Of a stretch of 64,000 bases of DNA, positions 1-10,553 are shown in pieces; position 1 is the first letter of the stretch; every line of letters starts with the position of its first letter. The notes under the pieces are model-generated. The model saw nothing but the letters and a program-made list of their open reading frames with translations, did not search any database and had not been told where the DNA came from. The DNA is from Larimichthys crocea (Eukaryota; Chordata; Actinopteri; Sciaenidae). Made by a program: the position numbers and the translations under genes. The stretch is from positions 15,476,967-15,540,966 of the forward strand of contig NC_040016.1 of the NCBI RefSeq assembly GCF_000972845.2, read 5' to 3'.

Positions 1-1697
1 TGTATTGCTTTATAAGCAGAAAATACCACTAATAGTAAAGGACAGTAACACAGGGGACACATACTCAGTCACTGCACTCACAAAAAAACACTTGGATAAT
101 AAAGGCTGCAGAATTACTACCTAACTTGTAAACTTGTACTTATGAAGGATGTATCACTCACACAACATTTATTCCCATTTTCCAGAACATGACCAGATTA
201 AACGTCTTGAGGGGTCCAGGGCAAAAATGATTGGCTGGGCCTCTTTAACTGACTTACCAATGTGTTATGTTTATTTTCTAGACTATTAATATTGTAATGC
301 TTAGAATGTACACTCTGATAGGAAGACAACCTGCAGTGAGAGCGCAAGAGTGTGTGGACCAGACATAAGGGGGAAAAAAATTTGGTCAAAAATAAAGTCA
401 AAATGGCTTCCAGTATTAGTGTGAGACAAATGTATGAGAAAAATTATTCAAGTTAGTAGAGCAATCAACACCTCGTCCCAGTTTATTTGGCGTCTCCATC
501 TCCAAATCCAAATACCTATTACCACATGGTCATTGTGCTAAAAAAACACATTTTCATGTCACTAAAATCGATTCCGGATTATTTCACCAATTCATTGAAA
601 CAAGGCATTTTATATGCTAGTAGATTTATTCTTAAAAGTTTGACTTTTAAGCAACAAAATTAGTATATTTGCAATTTAGTGCTACCTGTTTCAAGCAAAT
701 GCAACAAGACAAAGACATAACGGCCAGATAATATTAATTAATAGTCCCTGTTATAAAAATTAGGATTATACTGGGGTGCAGATGTCTTAACTCATACAGA
801 TTTTGTGTGTCTGTCCTGTTCTTTGTATGTCTTGCATACCTCCCTTAGTTGGCCTCTGATTTATTGAGGCTGGTAAGGAGGGACAATTATAAATTAGTGG
901 TATAAGGACAGGAGAGACAGGCTAGGGGAGTACCATGTGGATGTAAAATATAGTGCTCATTACTGAGCAGTAAACCAACTAAAGGAATGTTATGACGTTA
1001 TCTGTATCAGTGGGGAGGTGTCAGAGACAGCCCAATTTTGAACAATGTATAAGAACCTATTGATAGTGCTCCTCATGGAGCCCTGTTGCACTGTTAAACG
1101 CTCCTTCTTGTACAAGAATATTAAATTCAACTTAAACTTTGATACTTTGAAGTCAGTCCTTTTTATTTAAGGGTTCTTCTTAAAAATTCTCGTAACAGTC
1201 CCACAGCAAGAAGCCCAGCCCAGTGTCTGTCTTTCAGCCTTTTATTTCAAGAAGCTCTCGCTAACTTCTAAAAGTCAGTCCCAGATTTCCCCTTGACCAG
1301 CAGTTGCTTGCTCGTCTCTTCTTCCTTCTTTTTTTATAGCTTTCTCTATCATCCTTTTGGTTCTCTTCACCTCTGCCATTATGTCTATAGAGGATGCTGA
1401 AGTTGATACAGGGCACCCAGAGGACATCAGAGGGAAAACCAGAACCTATTTTCTCATCAAAGTAAGCGAAATAGTTGGTTGTGTGTGACTTAGTGCCGTA
1501 AACCAATACTTCTCACAGGAGCTTGTACCCAGAGCACAAAGTAACATGGGGCAATAACAAGCATATGGGGCACAGAGTGGGAATGACAGACCGAAACCCT
1601 GATGACGTTATTTTATGGTAGATGTTGCTTTATTCTTGTTTATTCTCAAGATTTTAAATTTATTCAAGAAATGTAAAATAATTTTTTTTTTTTAAAA
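1..1697. other. Intergenic, no gene seen
   Basis: AT-rich sequence. Open frames are short, carry no recognisable domain and are not bounded by convincing splice sites. I see no gene, RNA or clear mobile element here. Confidence 0.5.
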
Positions 1698-1880
1698 GTG
1701 GGGCGGCCTTAGCTCACTTGGTAGAGCAGCCGCCCCGTGTGTGAAGGCTCAGTCCTTGCTGTGGAAGCCCAAGGTTTAAATCCGACCTGTGGCTCTTTCC
1801 TGCATGTCATTCCCCATCTCTCTCTCCCCGCATTCCTGTCACTCTTCAGCTGTCTCTATCAAATAAAGCTTGGAAAGGCC
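1698..1880 (+). mobile_element. tRNA-derived SINE, copy 1
   Basis: The head resembles a tRNA gene, with an A-box-like stretch (TAGCTCACTTGGTAGAGC) and a B-box-like stretch (GGTTTAAATCCGACC). It is followed by a tRNA-unrelated body, an AATAAAGCTTGGAAAGGCC tail and a short A-run. Two further copies of the same family lie at 13182-13371 (+) and 35615-35807 (-). No clear target-site duplication is visible at this copy. Its 3' tail is the left boundary of the duplicated segment described at 1865-2494. Confidence 0.85.
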
Positions 1881-2033
1881 AAAAAAAAATCTTTAGAAAA
1901 ATGACTTAAAGGTTAATAATATTTGACTGATAGTCTTTATTGTCCCTGGTGAGTGTTTTCATAATCTGTTTGCTATGCTTCACAAGTACTCACTTCCCTA
2001 TATATTGCAAACACACTCACACACTCACTCACT

Positions 2034-2060
2034 CACACACACACACACACACACACACAC
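2034..2060. repeat. (CA)n microsatellite
   Basis: About 13 CA units, preceded by imperfect CACT/CACA repeats from about 2011. It is the point at which the copy at 9868-10551 is opened. Confidence 0.95.
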
Positions 2061-2332
2061 AAATACATACACTTTTTCTACATAAACCCTCAGCATCCCA
2101 GACTTTCTAAAGCATAGATTGTCTCTTAAAACTCAGAAAGTCCATTGCTTCAAAAAGTCAGTGTTTGTGTGTTGTATATTATACAGTATGTAATATGTTT
2201 TCGTTTAGGTATCTGCTCTAATGGCCCACGAAATAATCATTTTTAGTTAATAGTTTAATAGTTATTTATTTTAAACCTACAATCATGTTGTAGGTTTTAG
2301 TGAAAAGCCCCAAACTATTCAGAAATGTGGTT

Positions 2333-2418
2333 CATGCATTCATACTTCATAATCAGAATCACTTTGGACATAGATCATGCATTCATACTTCATAATCAGA
2401 ATCACTTTGGACATAGAT
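2333..2418. repeat. Perfect 2 x 43-bp tandem duplication
   Basis: Positions 2333-2375 and 2376-2418 are identical. The homologous block at about 10,180-10,230 (reverse complement) has a single copy, so the duplication arose here after the two loci separated, or was lost there. Confidence 0.95.
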
Positions 2419-2494
2419 GAAGTCCATTCTTGGTTATTATAGAAACATGGTGGTTCAACATGGAAAAATCCATGAAAGAGGACTTATGGCTGTT

Positions 2495-4815
2495 GATATT
2501 CTAACAATAACGATTCTTATTTTCAAGTGATTATACACTAATGAAAACACTGTGACACCCATAAATCTGGACCTTTTTAATACAGTGATCATGGTCAACA
2601 TTTTGACATTGTCACTGTACTAAACAAAACCAGCATTACAAACACAACATACAGGTATGTAAGAGTTCGAAGAGGGCCTTATAATAAAAATATTGTTCAA
2701 AAAGATGCTGATGTTAGCATTTAGCTCAAAACAGCTTGTGCCTATGAACAGCTAGCACGAATGTAGACTCTTAATTTAGTTGCTTATTAAATGATTTAAA
2801 CAATCGATCAATTATTAGAATGGTTGAAAATGATTCGGATAATAATTTAATCATCTCATCATTTCAACACCATGTAATTTATTCAAATATTATTTCCTCA
2901 AGCGTGTTCAGCTCTCCACCCTCCTAGGACAATCCAGTGGCTGTCTTGCATCTCCTTAATGCTTTGATGTCTTTGAATAACCGCGTTGCAGATAATGATG
3001 CAAACCATTATACAGTAACTAGGTCAAGACAGGAGAGATCCAGTTGGGCTTTTACATCCTACTGTCATCACATTTCCACCTATTGGCGCAGCACTGTGTG
3101 TATGAGTGCATACATACGACTGTAAATAATGCAGATATTCAGAAAAAAACAAATAGAAAACACTTCTGGCTCCCACATCAGATCCAAGATCTAAGCTGAT
3201 ACTGCTTGACATTTGCCTCATTTGAACCCATTGAGACTGGTGATTTTGTCATCCAGGACTTCTATAATTGAAAATATTCATTAGTGTATATGTAATTTAT
3301 TACTTTGTCATAAATCAGCCTTGGAGTTCTTGGACCATTCACCCGCGCTCATTAGAGTTTTAATTAAAACACTGAACTACGATAACGGTGGTATTTTCTG
3401 AAGTGTAATGACATCTAACAGGAAGAGATATATCTTTTCTTTCTTTCATTGGACAGTTCAAGGTATTGCCATATTTGACAATGAACACTACTACTTCTAA
3501 TTGGCTGTGTCGTGTACATCTTTACACATTTACCCCTTCATTCTTCAGATTGCACATTTGACTTCTTCCTTCAAGTGAGAAGTAATTGAATCAGAGCCCT
3601 GTGTATTATTACAACTCAGTTAAAGTCATTTATGTTCAGTGAAGGGTTCTGACACTGCGTTGAGATTTTATATCCCTCTATAATCACTCTAAAATGTTTT
3701 TTTAATAGGTGCAAAATATAAAATGTTAAAAATATTAAATATAAAAAGAATACCAAAAACAAACAACTTTCCAAAAAGATCATTTGCATCCATGTTAGAG
3801 TGTTCTGCTTTAATGTGTAATTGGTTAAATGTCCCATAACGTGAACGCACCTGCAGTTTCTGGATCCATTTGCTGTTGACAAAACTCTGTTATAAAGCTT
3901 TCTGTTCATCATTTCAGGGTGACTTACGGCAGTGTGTACATAAGCTAACTCCTCATTATACTCCCACCTGATTTGAATGTGTCTCAGCTGTTATGAATTT
4001 CACATAGGATTCTTGTTTGGTGTTTATTTGCTCTGCCGCTCAAAGCTTCAGGGTATCCCAGAGTCAAAATGTTTTTTTTCTCTAAGTGGTGGGCCTCCAT
4101 GAGCAGATGCTTCGCACAACATCCAGCCCGATGGTGTTGGTCCACGCTGCAGTCAGTGTTTCTTTTGTTTCGACCTTTTTCTTCAACAGGTTGGATCAAT
4201 AGGATTCATGCATTTTACGCTGTAGTGTGGTTTGTGTTTTGGATAATGAAGCTGGCGCTCAGTCTTTTTGTAAGTGAGTCATAGATGACTACTCAAACCG
4301 ACTCAATGCTGCTGGCTTTCATCTGAACTCATTTATCCACACCCACACGGTCTCTCCGGGTCTATGTTCCGTCTGACGTTTGGCTTGCTTTTTTTCCTTT
4401 TTAAGATACACACTTGTGATTTTTTTTTTTTACTCACAATGATTCAGACACTGCCGTCTTTCTATTAGCCCTTTCCTTTGTTATTGTTTTTTTTGCAGCC
4501 TCTCAGGCCCACTGCTTCTCCAGCTGTTCATGCTCTGTAATTGTTCAGAGGACACCTGTGGCCCATGTCCACCTCATTACTTTTACTTCCATTTCGTGAC
4601 TGCCACATCTCTCACTATTTCTCACTAGATATTGTCTACATTTTTTGTATCTACTGTATATGATTATTAAAATGGGATCCATTGCATTTTATGATTTAAC
4701 AAAGAAGTATCATCTGCCTTCACTCCCCATTGAATCTCCGCTGTATCTATCTTGAATTACAGTACTGTAGCGTGTTGTAATGATGAATGGGTATTGCTTG
4801 TGAACTGATATAGAG
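2495..4815. other. Intergenic, no gene seen
   Basis: AT-rich sequence with short homopolymer T runs (for example near 4420-4432). Short open frames on both strands have no recognisable content. I see nothing I can name. Confidence 0.45.
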
Positions 4816-4819
4816 ATGG

Positions 4820-5610
4820 ACATCAAACCCTGCATATTAACGTTCCTGCTCATGATAAATACTGGACAAACTGGGATTTGGCAGGATACTAAACAATTTG
4901 CAATCACCATGGGTCACTTGGTGAGGGCTGCTTTTATGTATAAGCTATGCAGTGTGAGTAAATTATTAGTAGTATTTGTTTTTTTTTATCTTGGATAGAA
5001 AAGGGTTTTGAATGTGTTTAATATAAAGAGTTCATGTAGTAGAGAAAAACAGTGGTTCATTGTTCATTGTGATGGATATCTTCTTTTTATATTCCATGCA
5101 TTCTCTAAATCAGAGGTTACAGTGTTATTATTAATTGAAATAATTAGATAATGAATGTTTGGGAAATTATTTCTTTTAAGTTTTTCTACAAGTTGTAAAA
5201 ACAGCATGGACATATTATCATCTTATTATTATTCACTCTCCTTTTGGGCTCCATTTTGGTCTCTACAACAACTCAATGAGCATCAAATCTGTCTCCTCAG
5301 CTGCTAAATGCTGGATTATGTTCACTAGCTATCGGCTAGCTTTACCTGCTCAGCATAACAGCAGATGGCAAAGCAAATTTTTGGTCTAAAACAGCTGCCT
5401 ACTGCTGAAAACAACACTGATGTGCATGATGACAGAGAATTAACTAAAGGACATACAACCAAAACAATTAGCTGGCACTAAAGACACTAAATAGTTCCAC
5501 ACAGCTGAAGGCAACTGTGGACTGTGGACTGAAAATTCTCGAGCTTTACTACAAGTTCCACCTTTCACATTACCCAAAGTCATTTCATCCATTGTTAATA
5601 TAAATGTATC
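4820..5610 (+). repeat. Dispersed repeat, copy A of a direct pair
   Basis: This stretch is clearly related, in the same orientation, to 7545-8485. Shared blocks include the region around CACCATGGGTCACTTGGTGA, a CATGGACATATTATCA block, a TGCTCAGCATAACAGCAGA block and the closing CCTTTCACATTAC block. The inner 3' part also resembles 49,855-50,150 in the opposite orientation. The motif GCTGCTAAATGCT... is one I associate with a widespread percomorph repeat, but I cannot name the family. It could be a diverged mobile element or an old local duplication. Confidence 0.65.
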
Positions 5611-7544
5611 CTTTCACTTAAAGTTTGTTCTAAAGTAAAGTGGCAATAATTTTTGAAACATTCTGAGCACAATTTGTGCAAATTCAAGGTTCTTTCTTGT
5701 TAGTTTCTTTCTCCTTCACATAAACAATCTCGATATGCCTTTGCAGATATATTTCTGTGTGGTCTGAATGCCACAACTGAAGTGCAGAGAAAGAAAAACA
5801 TCTGTTTATTAGACCATGAAAACCATGACAGATGAATAGGAGGTTGAACAAAGAAATAACCCTGAATAACAGTTTCCGACATAATGATGATCAAATATCT
5901 AAATGAAAGATCTTATTGTAGAGATCTAATCTAATTCAAATGCCTCGATCAAAATGAGAGACGGCTCAGCTAAATGGCAGCAGATGAAGCCTGCATCAGG
6001 CTGTGTATTCTCATGGAGTTGGACTGTTTAGGGGCTATAATTCATATAATTTGGCATTTATCCAATCTGCAAGCATTTGGCCCCAGGTGCTGGACAGCCA
6101 CATGAAAAAACACCTTAAAATCTCAGCTGGTGCTTTAGTGCTGGTCAACAGAAATTGGATGATGAACTATTAAAGAAATTATGCCAAATACTGCGTAAGA
6201 TTTAAACGCATGATAAACAGTGATTGATTATACCTGCATCTATAAATGCCAAAGCTCTGCAAGGACACTATCACTATATCACTATATGTGCACATTTGGA
6301 TGATAGAACATAAACTTTTTGTATTATTCGTTTGATTGTATGTCTGTGGAGCACACTCACACTGGAGGAAAAATATTTTAAGATAAAGTTATATGCACGT
6401 CAGTTTCGCTCTCTGTAAAGCATTTTATTCTCTCTTTCACTTTTTCACATTTATGTTCTTAAGATATGCTTCTTCTTCTTCTTTTGAATATTTAAAAGCT
6501 TCTACTGTCACCATCTCATGCAAAGTACTGTAAAAAAAAAAATTGCTTGTAAGCGTTCTCTAAAGTTTAGCTGCCACCCCAGAGGTTTGAACATGTCACA
6601 AAAAGGAGTAAGAATGGGGGAAATGATCCACAGACAGACAGATATACTGATTATACTGGCAGATTTAGGTGAAGTGTTTCAAAAAAGCATGAATAAAAAA
6701 AATGAATGCACACAATGACGGCGATATCAAAAATCCAGACTTTGTCAATTTATCTTAAGTTTGTTTTATCTACATGTGCTAATATTTCTTTGAAATGTGT
6801 GTACACAGGGAAGGCAGAGATGTAACTAAAGATATCTCTGCAGTGTGAATGTGTGCCCTCTGATTTTGATTTCGATTTTGCTTTAATGATAAGATGTAGG
6901 AGTGGGTCCATATATCAAGTGTGTTCAGGGTTCACTGAAGAAGTGGTTACACTACAGAGAAGTTATACAATTTAAAAGAAGAAAGAGAAAAACATACCTA
7001 CACATATTTAAATTCTTAGACTCTATGGTGCTATATGACCTAACTGATGAAACGAACGCAAGCCTCTTTGTGTGAGAAACTCTGCAACTTAAAAAATGTT
7101 CAGACTCAACTCATAAATATTTCACAAGATGTGCCAGAACTTCATCTGAACATTTGAGTGTACTGGAGTCCATCAATAGCCTATCTGTCTTAGCACGCAG
7201 GCCACACTCTCGTCTCTCTCTTCCTTTCTTTCTCTCTCTTTGCCTCCCTCTTTCCGTTAAACGGACACACACAGGGCTATCCATTCAAAAGCCCTCCTCA
7301 TCTAGCCACACCAGTCCCCTGAGGCCTCTGTGTACAGACCATACTCCCTAGGATTGAAGTGTGAGTTGGGAGGGAGAACCAGCGGGCCTTGTTGCTTCTT
7401 CCTTTCTGGTGACGAGGCTCTATAGGGCTTCCTTTGACAGCCGCTCTCTGCATTGCTCAGGGTTTGATGATGAAGACTTTAGTACTTTTAGTACTGGTAG
7501 ACTGCTTGTGGACTGATTCTTAAAAAATAACAATGAATCCTCTA
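5611..7544. other. Intergenic, no gene seen
   Basis: AT-rich sequence without supported genes. Positions 7150-7450 are noticeably more GC- and pyrimidine-rich than the surroundings and could be a conserved non-coding element, but nothing in the bases alone proves that. Confidence 0.4.
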
Positions 7545-8485
7545 CATTAACATTCAAGCTCATGAAAATATTCAGCAAAACGGGGGCTTGGCAGGATACT
7601 TAACAATTTGTAATCACCATGGGTCACTTGGTGAAGGCTGCTGTATTATTATACTAATATGTATTATTAAGTTATACACAGTAAATTATGACACTATATG
7701 ATGTTTTGGGGCTTCATCTTGGCATGAAAAAGGATTTTAAACAATGTGAAAGGAATTTATTAAGTGGATAAAAACAATGACTGACTATAATATTAAAACC
7801 TTCACAATTTTATATAGAAAAATATTCAAGGCTTTAAAAGAATACTTTGCTGGTTTAGCATTGCACTCCTACAACTCGCAATGGAGTGTTCAAAATCGAA
7901 AAGATCAAAATTGATGCAGCAGGCTCTGAGATGTCTTCTTTTTTATTTAAAGCATTCTTCATACCCTGGCATGTTTCAGAGGCTTACAGTGTTATTATTT
8001 ATCTGAGTAAATAAATAAATTATTTCTTTCTTTCTTTTTAAGTTTGGCAACATGGATAAAACAACAGTTCTGAAATCATCATGGACATATTATCAACTTA
8101 TAAATAATATTCAGTCCCCTCACTCCACAACAAGTCCTGTTTGTCAAACCTCTCTCTTTAGCTGTAAGTGCTCCACTATGTTTACAAGCTTTTTGCTATC
8201 TTTAAATGCTCAGCATAACAGCAGAGAGACAATGTACAGTGGGATTTTAGACTTATTTTTGTCTAAAATACTGTTGCTGGAAATGACAGTGATGAATGTA
8301 TCAAGAGGGAATCAAGTAAGCTGCAGGATGTAGAACCAAAACAGTTAGCTGGAAGACACTAAAACGCTCCATACAGCTCAAGGGAACTGCAGAGTCAGGA
8401 GTGAAAATTCTCTGTAGCTTCATCACTACAAAATGCACCTTTCACATTACACAAAGTCATCATATCCATTGGTAATATAAAAACA
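7545..8485 (+). repeat. Dispersed repeat, copy B of a direct pair
   Basis: Related in direct orientation to 4820-5610, with the same order of blocks but several indels. Divergence is substantial, so the pair is old. The 3' blocks (CCTTTCACATTACACAAAGTCAT, then CATTGGTAATATAAA) are also shared with the inverted third copy at about 49,860-49,930. Confidence 0.65.
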
Positions 8486-9087
8486 TCAATAGTGCAACTT
8501 TTGAGTTCAGCTTCTTTTAGCCTGCTGCACACTAGCCTTTTGTCTTTTTGTCTGAAAACTACGTCGATGTAAACTTCATAAAATGTCAGTGTCTGCTTCT
8601 CATGACAGATGGCAATTTTCAGCTTAATGCAAAGGTATTTTAGCATGTAGCACAGACCGAGACAAGTCAATTCTTTCTTTCACTTATATTTCTACACATA
8701 AAATACCAGTTTGTAAAAGCATTTCTCACTAACTGCAATGCTGCAGTTTAGCTGGCATGGATTTGTTTTGTTATCAGATAGCCGTATGGTTAAGTAATTC
8801 ATTAATTTGCAAGAAAGTATATTAAAACTGTTTTAAAAAAATAAAAAATCACATAAGACCGTTGGACTTTTTAATTCATGGCTTCCGTAATGAGAGGTGT
8901 CATGCAAATTTCAAAAACATAGTCCGCTATTACTCAACTTTAATATGATGTTAATTCAATATGCAGAGCCGAAGGATGGATTACCGACCAGGCAAAGAAG
9001 GTGACTGCCCCTGGGCTCCTAAAGCTCCTCAGTTTTCAACTGGTTTGTACTGGTTTCTACTGGGTTTTCTTCCAATTTTGTCCCCGT

Positions 9088-9190
9088 TTAGAGGGTCTAA
9101 GGATAGAGGGTGTCATATGCTGTACAGATCATAAAGTCCCTTGAAGCAAATTTGTGATACAGAGTATAAAGAAAGTATAAATGTATGTAT
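9088..9190 (+). mobile_element. LINE 3'-tail remnant
   Basis: The sequence around CTGTACAGATCATAAAGTCC and CAAATTTGTGATACAGAGTATAAA closely resembles the tail at 59,370-59,430 (CTGTACAGATTACGAAGCCC, CAGATTTGTGATAC), where reverse-transcriptase remnants precede it. This is a 5'-truncated LINE tail of the same fish family. Confidence 0.65.
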
Positions 9191-9866
9191 AAAAAGGATT
9201 AACCTAAAGACGCTGAACAGACTTAGAATATTTTTTTATGGTGTTTGTTTTTTGAGAATTGTGTATATGTTTGCTGTTTATTTCATTCCTAAATCAATGT
9301 GTATAACTGCATGTAAGGACATATTCTTTTCTGTATATTATGTTTGAAAAAATGAAGGGTTGTATTATATAATCAAGGTCAACACGTTTATGTTTTCACA
9401 ACAGCAGATGTTGTTTTTGAATGAAACGAGTACAGGCCCCCACATTGCAGAGCGAGCCTGTTACATTAAGTGAGTGTTGCTTTGGACTGAATCCCAACTC
9501 CATCCACAGCAAAACAGTTGAACAGTTTGAAGGCTTCAAGTAGCCTGGGCTCATTATAAACAATAAATCAGTTTTGACCAACACACCACTTCTATCCATA
9601 AAGGATGCCAGCAAGGACTCCATGTCATCTGCAGACTCTGGGCACTATTTGTTGCTCCCTATCTCTAGCTGTTATTTTACAAAAGAATAATCCTGTTATA
9701 CTGTTCCCACTGCTTCTTCACCAAGCTGACCGTCAGTAGTACAGTACCTAACATGAGACCTCAACGGCACAGAACTCACCATAGCAACTTTACAATGGTG
9801 GAGGTTTTGTCCCTTCTGCCATAGCAGCCCTGACTAAAATACTTTGCTGAATTCTTTATATGATAG

Positions 9867-9867
<1 letters not shown>
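9191..9867. other. Intergenic, no gene seen
   Basis: No recognisable coding or repeat content. It is the left flank of the permuted duplicate. Confidence 0.4.
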
Positions 9868-9955
<88 letters not shown>

Positions 9956-10516
9956 TGTGTTTGCAATATATGGGGAAGTGAATACTTGTGAAGCATAGCA
10001 AGCAGATTATGAAAACACTTCCAGGGACAATAAAGACTATCAGTCAAATATTATTAACCTTTAAGTCATTTTTCTAAAGATTTTTTTTGGCCTTTCCAAG
10101 CTTTAACAGCCATAAGTCCTCTTCCATGGATTTTGCCATGTTGAACCACCATGTCTCTATAATAACCAAGAATGGACTTCAGTCATCTATGTCCAAAGTG
10201 ATTCTGATTATGAAGTATGAATGCATGAACCACATTTCTGAATAGTTTGGGGCTTTTCACTAAAACCTACAACATGATTGTAGGTTTAAAATAAATAACT
10301 ATTAAACTATTAACTAAAAATAATTCATATAATAATAATAATAATATTTTGTGGGCCATTAGAGCAGATGCCTAAACGAAAACATATTATATACTGTATA
10401 ATATACAACATACAAACATTGACTTTTCGAAGCAATAGGCTTTCTGAGTTTAAAGAGACAATCTATGCTTTAGAAATTCTGGGATGCTGAGGGTTTATGT
10501 AGAAAAAGTGTATGTA

Positions 10517-10551
<35 letters not shown>
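9868..10551 (-). repeat. Segment (CA)n-B-A-(CA)n, permuted inverted copy of 1865-2494
   Basis: On the + strand this reads (GT)n at 9868-9959 (slightly interrupted at its right end), block A in reverse complement to 10104, block B in reverse complement from 10105 to 10519, then (GT)n to 10551. Blocks A and B are thus joined directly at 10104/10105 (AAGCTTT|AACAGCC), whereas in the donor copy A's left end and B's right end are 630 bp apart. The two outer ends both lie in the microsatellite. The SINE is represented only by its last few tail bases. Confidence 0.85.

Positions 10552-10553
<2 letters not shown>

Larger units (their letters stand above)
1865..2494 (+). repeat. Segment A-(CA)n-B, donor copy of a permuted inverted duplication
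   Basis: The segment runs from the SINE tail (AAAGCTTGG) through block A (1865-2033), a (CA)n tract (2034-2060) and block B (2061-2494, ending GGCTGTT). The same sequence occurs in reverse complement at 9868-10551, but there the order is (CA)n-B-A-(CA)n. A 62-base run after the SINE tail is identical in both. This copy keeps the full-length SINE on its left and colinear flanks, so it is inferred to be ancestral. Confidence 0.85.

Noticed and set aside
9868..9959. A long His/Thr-repeat open frame on the - strand
   Set aside because: Direct product of the (GT)n microsatellite.
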